Shown here one piece after another: positions 8,545 to 16,183 of a stretch of 64,000 nucleotides of DNA. The position numbers were made by a program, and so were the translations under genes. Under the pieces are notes generated by a model. It searched no databases. It was given only the letters and a program-made list of their open reading frames with translations, and was not told the origin of the DNA. Position 1 is the first letter of the stretch. Each line of letters opens with the position of its first letter. Source of the DNA: Spirochaetae bacterium HGW-Spirochaetae-1 (GTDB lineage Bacteria; Spirochaetota; UBA4802; UBA5550). The stretch is from assembly GCA_002839375.1 (NCBI GenBank), contig PGXY01000003.1:95863-159862 (forward strand), in the 5' to 3' direction.

Positions 8545-9771
8545 TTAATGAGGCCCGTTCAAATCTCTCTCGGGAAAAACCGGTAGATATTTTACCGCAA
8601 GGATATAGAGAAAAACCATGCTTACAAAAATCCCCGCTGTTACAAACACTTCCTGCGCCGAAGGAATATATGTATTAAACCTGCGCCAGGGAAAGCAGGG
8701 AACCGCGCATCCTCTTATGGTAAGCACCAGTTTATTGATGATCATTGCCGTCACTCCTGAAGCGGCGCCTGCCAGCATGCAGACATCCCTCTTTTTAAAA
8801 CCATTTAATAGTACGACAGAAACAGCCAGAAGAACAAGCTCCACCACGAGCAGATACATGCCATTGATACCACTCCAGAGTTCCGGGAAGCTTCTATCTG
8901 CAAGCGGAACATAATAGAAAGCCAGAATACAGATATCCACAATTCTCAAAATTAAAAATATTAAAAAGACATTGCCTGATATTCCCGCAAGCTTCCCGTA
9001 GGCGGCTCGCGGAATGGATTCCCTGCCGACTTTTATTTCATAGAAGCGTGTGACAAAAACAGTAAAAGATGATCCTGCCGCCATGGCCCCGATGATAGAC
9101 AGAAAAAAAAGATGGGGTCCGTACCATGCCGGGCGCGCATAGAGTACGCCGAAAAGCCCTCCCAGGGATCCCTGGTGGAAAAAGGAAAGAAAGGTTCCCG
9201 TTGCCGCCATTATCCACATCATCTTATGGAGATAGTGTCCCGCCTCCCGCAGAAACCGGTATTTTGCCAGCATCCGGTTTTTCAGAACAACCGGTGTAAA
9301 TTCCACGCAGAGTATACACAGGTACATGAGGACGCAGAAAGCCACCTCGGTCATCATGGAAACAGGCATCAGTCCTCTCCCCCAATTAGGATAGATATAG
9401 AGAAACCACGACCGAACAGGCTGGCCCACATCGAAAATAATAAAAACCGGCGTAAAAACATAACAAAGGAGACCAATTAGCACGGCCGAATTCACCAGGG
9501 GCTTTAATTCATCGATATGCAGAATGTAAAACATGAAACCGGTAAAAAATGCACCTCCTCCCAGGGCAATGAGACCCAGATCGCCCACAATCCACAAAGC
9601 CCAGGGCATATGATTGCTCATCCCTGTGCAGCCGAGCCCACCCAGTAAAACCTGAATTGCCGAAATGACGAATCCGGCTTCAATAATCAGTGCGGCATAT
9701 ATGACTACTCTCGTCTTCAGATTATATGAATTGATCCTCCCAATCAATCCCTTCACGGTCACTCTCTCCAT
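8545..9771 (-). CDS. NrfD/HybB-type membrane protein (quinone-interacting)
   Basis: 408 residues from ATG 9771, with GAGG 7 nt upstream. A frame open to 9849 would begin inside the promoter region and is rejected. About ten transmembrane helices with NrfD/PsrC-like features (GGGAFFTGFMFYI, FDVGQPVRSWFLYIYPNWGRG, HKMMWIMAATGTFLSFFHQGS). Family members oxidise or reduce quinone together with an iron-sulfur and usually a molybdopterin or cytochrome subunit; no such partner is encoded nearby. It lies 84 bp downstream of a TetR gene, with two palindromes in the gap. Confidence 0.85.
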   Translation of the reverse strand: MERVTVKGLIGRINSYNLKTRVVIYAALIIEAGFVISAIQVLLGGLGCTGMSNHMPWALWIVGDLGLIALGGGAFFTGFMFYILHIDELKPLVNSAVLIGLLCYVFTPVFIIFDVGQPVRSWFLYIYPNWGRGLMPVSMMTEVAFCVLMYLCILCVEFTPVVLKNRMLAKYRFLREAGHYLHKMMWIMAATGTFLSFFHQGSLGGLFGVLYARPAWYGPHLFFLSIIGAMAAGSSFTVFVTRFYEIKVGRESIPRAAYGKLAGISGNVFLIFLILRIVDICILAFYYVPLADRSFPELWSGINGMYLLVVELVLLAVSVVLLNGFKKRDVCMLAGAASGVTAMIINKLVLTIRGCAVPCFPWRRFNTYIPSAQEVFVTAGIFVSMVFLYILAVKYLPVFPERDLNGPH

Positions 9772-9795
9772 GGCTAACCTCACAATTTCAACTAT

Positions 9796-9850
9796 TAGAG
9801 TAATTACTCTACACAAATACATGTCTAGAGTATATACTCTATTTGTCAAT
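9796..9850 (-). promoter_or_regulatory. Twin TetR-type operators and promoter of the nrfD-like gene
   Basis: TAGAGTAATTACTCTA (9796-9811) and TAGAGTATATACTCTA (9826-9841) are both perfect 16-bp palindromes differing only in the central bases, with centres 30 bp apart. TTGACA sits at 9850-9845, six bases after the TetR stop codon, so the first palindrome falls in the -35/-10 spacer, a classical repressor position. The regulator encoded immediately upstream is the obvious candidate (inference). Confidence 0.65.
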
Positions 9851-9855
9851 TCATT

Positions 9856-10476
9856 TTAATCAGAAATTGCCAGAAGCTGCATTATGGCGGTCCATACAGC
9901 GGGCTTGACATATGGCTTTAAAAGAAAACGAAACTGCAGAAGACGGATGCGGATATTTCCGGCGGTGATCTTTTCCCCGTGGATGTACATGGAAGAGATG
10001 AGAAACTCGGTTCCGGTCCAGAACACATTGATGAAGGCGTCCCTTTCAACGCCCGACAGGGGCCGTTCCAGAAGGCCGGCATTGTTCATAAAATCAATTA
10101 TTTTTGCCACATCCCTGAACCTGATATTTTTATTCTTCACATACCGCTCCCGGAGAACCTTATCGCGGGAAAGAAGAGCGGGCAGGTCCAGATAAAAAAA
10201 CCGGTAATCATAAAAAAGAAGACACGATTTATCCACTATCTCAACGAGATCGGACAGTTCGGGAATGGAGGATTCTCTCTGCCATAATCGGTCAAAGGAA
10301 AGTACCCACCGGTCAAAGATGAAACGGATGATCTCCTCCTTATTTCTGAAGTGGTAATAGAGGTTACCGGGACTGATTGACAGTTCCTTTGCTATATGGT
10401 TCGTCGTTATATTCAGTGATCCATGCTCGTTAAAAAGAGCAAGCGAAGTCTTGATTATACGTTCTCTGGTATCCAT
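9856..10476 (-). CDS. TetR/AcrR-family transcriptional regulator
   Basis: 206 residues. The N-terminal domain is a clear TetR helix-turn-helix (RERIIKTSLALFNEHG, then ITTNHIAKELSISPGNLYYHF, then RNKEEI). The C-terminal ~140 residues are a helical ligand/dimer domain with no recognisable ligand. It follows the flavoprotein reductase gene by 18 bp and precedes the NrfD-like gene, whose promoter carries two palindromes suited to a TetR dimer. Repression of that gene is inferred. Confidence 0.9.
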   Translation of the reverse strand: MDTRERIIKTSLALFNEHGSLNITTNHIAKELSISPGNLYYHFRNKEEIIRFIFDRWVLSFDRLWQRESSIPELSDLVEIVDKSCLLFYDYRFFYLDLPALLSRDKVLRERYVKNKNIRFRDVAKIIDFMNNAGLLERPLSGVERDAFINVFWTGTEFLISSMYIHGEKITAGNIRIRLLQFRFLLKPYVKPAVWTAIMQLLAISD

Positions 10477-10494
10477 TAAAAACCTTTGATTCGC

Positions 10495-11067
10495 TTAATA
10501 TAACTTTTCCATCAGCCATGCCATATTCTGACCCAGGGTTCTCATCACCTGTACCCCCTCCTCGTCCTGTTCGACGTCGCCGATATTCCTGCCAACACCG
10601 CTGTTCCAGTAATTCGAGCCGGGAATGATCATTTCGGCGATAAGAAAAAAATAATTAAGGGAACTGAACACGTGATTTGCCCCGCTCCGCCGGACGGCCA
10701 CAACGGACGCCCCGACCTTCCGCCGGTACAGATCGGTATTGGCGCGGCCCACCATGCCTGCCCGGTCGATGAGGGCCTTCATCTCCGTGGTGACATTGGA
10801 AAAATAGGTGGGTGATCCCAAAATGATCCCCTGGGCATCACGCATTTTATCAATGCATTCGTTGATTATATCATCATTGAATATGCAATGGCCGTCCTTT
10901 TTCTCAAAACATTTATAACAGGCCGCACAGCCCCTGATAAGTCTTCGGCCTATGTGGACCGTTTCACATTCGATTCCTTCTTTCTTCAGCTCATCAAATA
11001 CAATATTGATGAGAATATTCGTGTTCCCTTCGGCACGCGGACTTCCGTTAAAAGCAACTACTTTCAT
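10495..11067 (-). CDS. NADPH-dependent FMN reductase / iron-sulfur flavoprotein-like
   Basis: 190 residues from ATG 11067; AAGGGG is 5 nt upstream, and the ATG overlaps the TGA of the preceding gene. Flavodoxin-like fold: FNGSPRAEGNTN binds the FMN phosphate, and GSPTYFSNVT is the second flavin loop. The segment RGCAACYKCF plus a later Cys (DGHC) resembles the cysteine cluster of archaeal-type iron-sulfur flavoproteins, so it may carry an FeS centre. It probably passes electrons from NAD(P)H to a small acceptor or quinone. Part of the 13.8-8.5 kb run. Confidence 0.85.
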   Translation of the reverse strand: MKVVAFNGSPRAEGNTNILINIVFDELKKEGIECETVHIGRRLIRGCAACYKCFEKKDGHCIFNDDIINECIDKMRDAQGIILGSPTYFSNVTTEMKALIDRAGMVGRANTDLYRRKVGASVVAVRRSGANHVFSSLNYFFLIAEMIIPGSNYWNSGVGRNIGDVEQDEEGVQVMRTLGQNMAWLMEKLY

Positions 11068-12899
11068 CACAACCCCTTTTCTTTTTCGATATAACCGGAA
11101 ATTACACGATCCAGGATGTCCAGTGGCATGCTCCCGTTCAGGAGGATAAGATCATGAAACTTCCTGATATCGAAACGGCTTCCCAGCTCCCTTTTCATTC
11201 TTTCCCGGTATTCCAGCAGTTTAATCATACCGATTTTATATGCACAGGCCTGTCCCGGCATGACAATATACCGTTCGATCTCGGCCGTTACATCCGTGAC
11301 GGACATGCCGGTTTTTTCCAGCATGTAGGCTATGGCCCTCTCCCTGGTCCACTTTTTCCGGTGTATGCCCGTATCAACAACGAGTCTCACGGCCCGGAAC
11401 ATTTCGGCCTGGAGCCGGCCCAGGTTGCTGAAAGGATCATCCTGATATCCCTGCTCCCACGCGAGCCTTTCGGCATAGAGGGCCCAGCCCTCAACATAGG
11501 CGGTAAAGGGATACACCTTCCTGAACATGGGCACACCCTTTAAGTCCATGGCGATAGCCAGCTGCGTATGATGGCCCGGGACCGCTTCATGATAGGCCAG
11601 GGTACGCATGCCGAACCTGACCTGGTCCCCGGTATTTCTCAGGTTAACATAAAATATCCCGGGCCTGCCGCCGTCCATGGAAGGCGGATTGTAATATGCC
11701 GTCGGCGAAGTGGCCTCCTTGAAAACGGGGAGCCGTTTTACCTCGACCTTCCGGTCCGTACCCGTGGCAATAAAGCTTTTCACTCCCGCCTCCATCTCGC
11801 GCACAATGGCCTCGTAGTCCCGGAGAACCTGTTCTTTCCCCGGAGCTGTATCGGGGTACAAAAACCTTTTCTCTTTTGCGAGTCTGTTCATAAACACAGA
11901 CACGGGAGCCCCGGTATATCCCTGCGATTGAAGTATTTCTCTCATTTCCGATTCTATGCGCTTCACTTCGGCCAGGCCCAGTTCGTGGACCGATTCAGGG
12001 GTCATATCAGTTGTTATGTGCCAGCGAAGAATCCAGGCGTAGTAAGCGTCCCCATCGGGCAGCTTCCAGACACCGTCATCGGTTCCGGTCTTCATCTTCA
12101 GATCCTTCATGTAGGCGATGAGTTTTCCGTATGCCGGGTATACCGTTGAAGATATATCCTGCAGGGCCTGCTTTTTTAATTTCTCCCTTTCTTCCCTGTC
12201 AATGGTCCTGCATGCATCAATCTTTGCAGCAAAGGAGGTATACAGTATATTTTCCGACGGCGGCGCGGCAATGAAACTTTCCATCTGGTTTATCACTTTA
12301 GTGACGACGAAACGCGGCGGTATGGCTTTCATCGCTTCACGCATACGCAGGGATTCCAGGACCTGGTCGAATTTAACACGGAAAGCCCGGAGACGCTGTA
12401 TGTAGCGGTCGGCACTCTTCTTTCCGGTTATACGGTGCATGGATTCAAGAAAGGCCGGCACCTCGCTCTGGACGCCGAAAAGCTGATTGACGGGATAGGG
12501 TGTCGGGCAGTTGACATTGTTCAGGTGGTAAGGGAATCTTTCCGATTCAACCTGATCCCGCAGGTACCGGCTGAAAATATCATCGGTGAGCTGTTCCTGA
12601 CGGGACAGGCCGGACCGGTCATATCCCTGTAAAAGCACGAGTCCCTTCTTCGCCATTTCACGGCTCTCTCTTTCATGGGCAGGCGATGAATCGGTGAGTT
12701 TCCCGCTGTGAAAATCCAGAAGGGTGTTGTCGATAAAACCCAGATAGGTGAGCATCTCCGGGTCCCCCATGAGACTCTGCAGCGTAATTCTCTCCACGGC
12801 ATGATTGAAACTGCAGGGCCTGCCCAGAAAGAGTTTATACGTCCATATGCCGACAGCCAGAATTATGATCAGAGCCATGCCAATAAAATATTTTTTCAC
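11067..12899 (-). CDS. DUF885 family protein, membrane-anchored putative peptidase
   Basis: 610 residues from GTG 12899, chosen because GGGAGG (12910-12905) precedes it; a frame open to 12950 overlaps the upstream gene. One N-terminal transmembrane anchor (YFIGMALIIILAVGIWTY) suggests attachment to the membrane with the bulk outside. The motif AYHEAVPGHHTQLAIAM is the metal-site signature of DUF885 (collagenase-like/M3-like) proteins. The substrate is unknown. It lies 31 bp after a flavoprotein gene and overlaps the next by a base, so it is part of a single transcript. Confidence 0.82.
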   Translation of the reverse strand: MKKYFIGMALIIILAVGIWTYKLFLGRPCSFNHAVERITLQSLMGDPEMLTYLGFIDNTLLDFHSGKLTDSSPAHERESREMAKKGLVLLQGYDRSGLSRQEQLTDDIFSRYLRDQVESERFPYHLNNVNCPTPYPVNQLFGVQSEVPAFLESMHRITGKKSADRYIQRLRAFRVKFDQVLESLRMREAMKAIPPRFVVTKVINQMESFIAAPPSENILYTSFAAKIDACRTIDREEREKLKKQALQDISSTVYPAYGKLIAYMKDLKMKTGTDDGVWKLPDGDAYYAWILRWHITTDMTPESVHELGLAEVKRIESEMREILQSQGYTGAPVSVFMNRLAKEKRFLYPDTAPGKEQVLRDYEAIVREMEAGVKSFIATGTDRKVEVKRLPVFKEATSPTAYYNPPSMDGGRPGIFYVNLRNTGDQVRFGMRTLAYHEAVPGHHTQLAIAMDLKGVPMFRKVYPFTAYVEGWALYAERLAWEQGYQDDPFSNLGRLQAEMFRAVRLVVDTGIHRKKWTRERAIAYMLEKTGMSVTDVTAEIERYIVMPGQACAYKIGMIKLLEYRERMKRELGSRFDIRKFHDLILLNGSMPLDILDRVISGYIEKEKGL

Positions 12900-12930
12900 A
12901 GGAACCTCCCATATGAAATCCGTTTCTTTT

Positions 12931-13797
12931 TCATCGGCCCGCATCCGCATCGACCGAGTCCCGCTCCGGCATCAGCCAGCGTCCCGGACCGTATTCATCC
13001 TGCACAGCTCGCAGCCTGTCACGCATGCCGGCAAATTCCTGTTTTTTCATGAGGAGCCACTTCATATGTTCCATCAGGCCCTCGGGTGAAAACTCGCGGG
13101 GAAACCGGGAGAAAGAAATATCCTCTCCCTCCAGGGTTCCCTCGGCCTTGCACAGGGCACACTCCAGTTTCCCGTTTCTGACGCGAAAGAGGTCCGAATG
13201 ACACCGGGGACATCTTCCCGGCTGCGGAGGCATTACAATTCCGTCGGCAAGAGGACGCGCGAGCCCTTCGATCCTGTCGGCAAACCCGTCACCCAGGACT
13301 GCCTCGCCGGGGTGTGTTCCGTGAAATATTCCCAGGCCCAAGACCCTGAAACCCAGGGCGCTCACCTGTGATATGAGGGCCGTATCGGCATAGCCGCGGT
13401 AGTCCTCCCTCCCCAACGTCAGGGCCGCAACAACGGGTATTTTTTTAAAGACGGCGTGATAGCGTCCGGCCTGGAGCGCCCGGTCAGCGGCCATCTTCAA
13501 AATTCCCACGGGGCCCAGGACATAATCGGGGACGGCGAAAATGAGGGCCCCTGCCCGGGCCATCTGTTCCAGTAGCCACTCCATATCATCTTTTATATTG
13601 CAGGACACGCCTGGAAGGAGGCACGCATAGCATCCCTTGCAGGGACGTATGTCCAGTGAAGCAAGGCGGATGAGTTCGAGATCGTCCTCGCGTCCCAGGC
13701 TCCGCGCCATGGCCCTGATCACCAGTTCACTGTTGCCCTTTTTCCTGTATGAGCCCGTAATGCCGAGCAGCGTCTTTCCTTTCGTTTCTTTTTCCAT
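12931..13797 (-). CDS. Flavodoxin-fold NAD(P)H reductase with C-terminal zinc ribbon
   Basis: 288 residues from ATG 13797. The frame is open to 13896, but a consensus promoter (13912-13884) places the RNA start inside that extension, so the longest start is unlikely; ATG 13812 or 13863 remain possible. FMN-binding GITGSYRKKGNSE and a cysteine cluster (PCKGCYACLLPGVSC) are followed by VPDYVLGPVG. After the flavodoxin domain come CPRCHSDLF and LECALC, a four-Cys zinc ribbon not usual in this family. First gene of the run leading to the NrfD-like gene. Confidence 0.8.
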   Translation of the reverse strand: MEKETKGKTLLGITGSYRKKGNSELVIRAMARSLGREDDLELIRLASLDIRPCKGCYACLLPGVSCNIKDDMEWLLEQMARAGALIFAVPDYVLGPVGILKMAADRALQAGRYHAVFKKIPVVAALTLGREDYRGYADTALISQVSALGFRVLGLGIFHGTHPGEAVLGDGFADRIEGLARPLADGIVMPPQPGRCPRCHSDLFRVRNGKLECALCKAEGTLEGEDISFSRFPREFSPEGLMEHMKWLLMKKQEFAGMRDRLRAVQDEYGPGRWLMPERDSVDADAGR

Positions 13798-13883
13798 CAT
13801 CCCCGTCCGCATATGGTTATATTTTCCGTCATCGGCTCCATGAATCCAGCCGCGCCCCGGCATCTTCACGAAACGCCGATCGT

Positions 13884-13912
13884 ATCCTAATGACATGCAG
13901 CCGGTATGTCAA
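13884..13912 (-). promoter_or_regulatory. Promoter of the flavoprotein-DUF885-TetR gene run
   Basis: TTGACA (13912-13907) and TAGGAT (13889-13884) are separated by 17 bp. The predicted RNA start is near 13877. Confidence 0.6.
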
Positions 13913-14008
13913 AACAAATACGGATTGATTGCTTCATTTCCGCTATAAAGACACAATCATAATCATGGTTTATTACAATGAATATTATTCACTCCGGTAA
14001 TATTATGT

Positions 14009-14036
14009 TTGAAATTTTTCTGTACCGACGTATAAT
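14009..14036 (+). promoter_or_regulatory. Promoter of the small Cys/His protein gene
   Basis: TTGAAA (14009-14014) and a perfect TATAAT (14031-14036) are 16 bp apart. The start codon lies at 14128, leaving a leader of about 85 nt with no obvious structure. Confidence 0.6.
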
Positions 14037-14127
14037 GAGGCCATAAAAAAAAGCAGTATTATTTACCGGACAAAGCTTGAATAATGTTCAGTAATAAGGA
14101 CAACTGCAACACAAAAGGGGTAGTTTT

Positions 14128-14409
14128 ATGAGCAGAAAGGATTATCAATCGGGGATGTTCTGTATCGATATCAACTGCGCACACCATAAGGCCCTGGAGG
14201 GTCTGAAAGACAATGCCTACATGGACCGGAAAAAAGAGCTCTGCGGGGGCTGCTACGCTTGGAAGTTTTTTGTCTGGCTCCAGGATCACAAATACCGCAT
14301 GGTTCAGACCCTGCCGGAGATGCCCAACAGGGAACTGGTGGCGCGCATCAAGGGCATTGACCCGGTACGCGTTGAAGATCTCACCGACGATGAGATTCTC
14401 TGCCTGTAA
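14128..14409 (+). CDS. Small Cys/His protein, possible zinc or metal binder
   Basis: 93 residues with AAGGGG 7 nt upstream of the ATG and a consensus promoter further up, so it is very probably expressed. The N-terminal half holds FCIDINCAHHKA and CGGCYAW, a C-x4-C-x-H-H ... C-x2-C arrangement suited to metal binding. The C-terminal half (MPNRELVARIKGIDP, VEDLTDDEILCL) is acidic and helical. I do not recognise the family. Convergent with the phosphatase gene, 15 bp away. Confidence 0.7.
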   Translation: MSRKDYQSGMFCIDINCAHHKALEGLKDNAYMDRKKELCGGCYAWKFFVWLQDHKYRMVQTLPEMPNRELVARIKGIDPVRVEDLTDDEILCL

Positions 14410-14424
14410 TCAGGCGGGCAGGGA

Positions 14425-16017
14425 TTACTTTTTCCTGAGAACCATGACAGCGATGTCATCTCCGGCGCCGCTGTTCCGTATATGCCTGTTGAAATCGCGC
14501 ATAATATCATCAAGTATCTCCCGCGCCGTATTGCCCGCCGTGTTCTTCAATGAATTTTTTATCCCGTCCATGCCGAACTCCTGTCCATCGGCATTCAGAC
14601 CTTCCAGCAGGCCGTCGGTGAAGAGGAGCAGAATATCGCCCCGATTCACGTTGAAACGTATGGAATCATATACTGGCTTTGATCCTTTTATTCCCACGGG
14701 CATGCCCCGCAGGGCTCCGTCATTGGGCCGAACGCGCACAACCTTGCCCGACGATTCCTGCCTGACAAAGAGATCGGGATGCCCGGCATTGACGTACTCC
14801 ACCGTTCCCCCGCTAAACCGGAGGACGATGCCGCAGAGATAATTATCCACATTTTCCAACTCATCCTCTATCTCCGCATTTACTTTTTCCAGGAGCGCTC
14901 CGAGTTTTTCATCTTCGAAGGCGGAGAAATTCCGCACCAGTATGGATTTCGAAAGGAGTGTGATAAGGCCCGAAGCGATGCCGTGTCCCGAAACATCGAA
15001 GAGTGACAGGCCGTGGAGCACATTATTCTTAATATAGAAGTCATAAAAGTCGCCCGATATTCCCGACATGGGAAGAAAGGCCAGGGCTATATCCCAGTCG
15101 GGAAGCAGCGGCGGCGTCTGCGGAAGCATGCTGGTCTGAACATTGACCGCCATGTCCATGTCTATTTTCGCTATGCGCTGCGCCTCTTCCATATTTTTAT
15201 TCGTATGTATAAGCTGATCATTCACTGACTCCAGCTCTTCCATGGCGCTCTCCAGTTCCTCGGTGCGAGCCTTCACTTTATTCTCCAGGTCCCTGTTGAG
15301 TTCCGAAACCTCGTGATACAGGTCCAGGAATTCACCCTGAAGTACATAGGCCATGGACAGGACAATAAGCATGAAAGCATACTCGATCAGGTACACGAAG
15401 GGATAAAGTGCCATGCCCACCAGGATGTCGTTAACCGCTGCGGCGAAAAAAAGTCCCATGGCCACGAGAAGAGGCGTGGCATGGCGACGAAACCCGCCGG
15501 CATAATGCCTGACAATGACATAAATGATAAATACGAAACCGAGCAGGAGAGAAGCATATTCCACTACATAAATGAGGCCAGGATTGGCCTCGTAGTAGGT
15601 CACGCTTGTCAGGCTTCCCAGCTTCACATAGCGCTTGATGCTGTTTTCCGCCGACAGGGTCAGGTCATTGCGAACCACGAGTCCCAAGATGAAAAGAACA
15701 CCGAACCATACCGTCGAGAAAATAAAAAGGGGCTTTTTCTCATACTTGGCATAATATCGTATAAACCATATTATGGAGATACTCATAAGGGCAATGCTGG
15801 CGAACTGCAGGCGTTGCCATACAATTCCCTCTTCCACGGAGCCGGCATTGTAGAGCATGAAACAGAAGATATCATACAGGGCCGTTGAAAAGCAGGTCAG
15901 GGCGAAGAACAGGTCTTCACGCCCGGTTTGTCTCCGCAGATAGAACAGGGAGTAGTATAATCCAACATAGAATGATACGGCCGTCATGCAGGCCACGGGC
16001 AGCGATACTATGTTCAT
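14425..16017 (-). CDS. 7TM sensor SpoIIE/PP2C-type serine phosphatase
   Basis: 530 residues. Residues 1-225 contain about seven transmembrane helices of the type found at the N-terminus of some histidine kinases. A coiled coil follows (LENKVKARTEELESAMEELE). The PP2C domain from ~295 has its metal and core motifs: SGISGDFYDF, FDVSGHGIASG, NAGHPD, LLLFTDGLLEG and GAGDDIAVMVL. Such proteins dephosphorylate anti-sigma-antagonist (STAS) proteins in partner-switch systems; a REC-STAS-like protein is encoded at 26.6 kb, but a link is only a guess. Confidence 0.9.
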   Translation of the reverse strand: MNIVSLPVACMTAVSFYVGLYYSLFYLRRQTGREDLFFALTCFSTALYDIFCFMLYNAGSVEEGIVWQRLQFASIALMSISIIWFIRYYAKYEKKPLFIFSTVWFGVLFILGLVVRNDLTLSAENSIKRYVKLGSLTSVTYYEANPGLIYVVEYASLLLGFVFIIYVIVRHYAGGFRRHATPLLVAMGLFFAAAVNDILVGMALYPFVYLIEYAFMLIVLSMAYVLQGEFLDLYHEVSELNRDLENKVKARTEELESAMEELESVNDQLIHTNKNMEEAQRIAKIDMDMAVNVQTSMLPQTPPLLPDWDIALAFLPMSGISGDFYDFYIKNNVLHGLSLFDVSGHGIASGLITLLSKSILVRNFSAFEDEKLGALLEKVNAEIEDELENVDNYLCGIVLRFSGGTVEYVNAGHPDLFVRQESSGKVVRVRPNDGALRGMPVGIKGSKPVYDSIRFNVNRGDILLLFTDGLLEGLNADGQEFGMDGIKNSLKNTAGNTAREILDDIMRDFNRHIRNSGAGDDIAVMVLRKK

Positions 16018-16183
16018 GGAGCCCTTCCTTTAGAAAATCTTCCTTATCCCCATGGGCAGCCGCCCGGAGAAAATCCCCTGACGCATCAGGTGCGACAAGG
16101 GAACCGTTTCTCATCAGAACTATCAGAAATGAAGATAAACATCAAACCATTTTCCCGATAATCAGGAAATGACCTGTGGACTC

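Noticed and set aside
12900-12950. Longer N-terminus of the DUF885 protein overlapping the upstream gene
   Set aside because: GTG 12899 has GGGAGG at proper distance; the longer start has none and would overlap.
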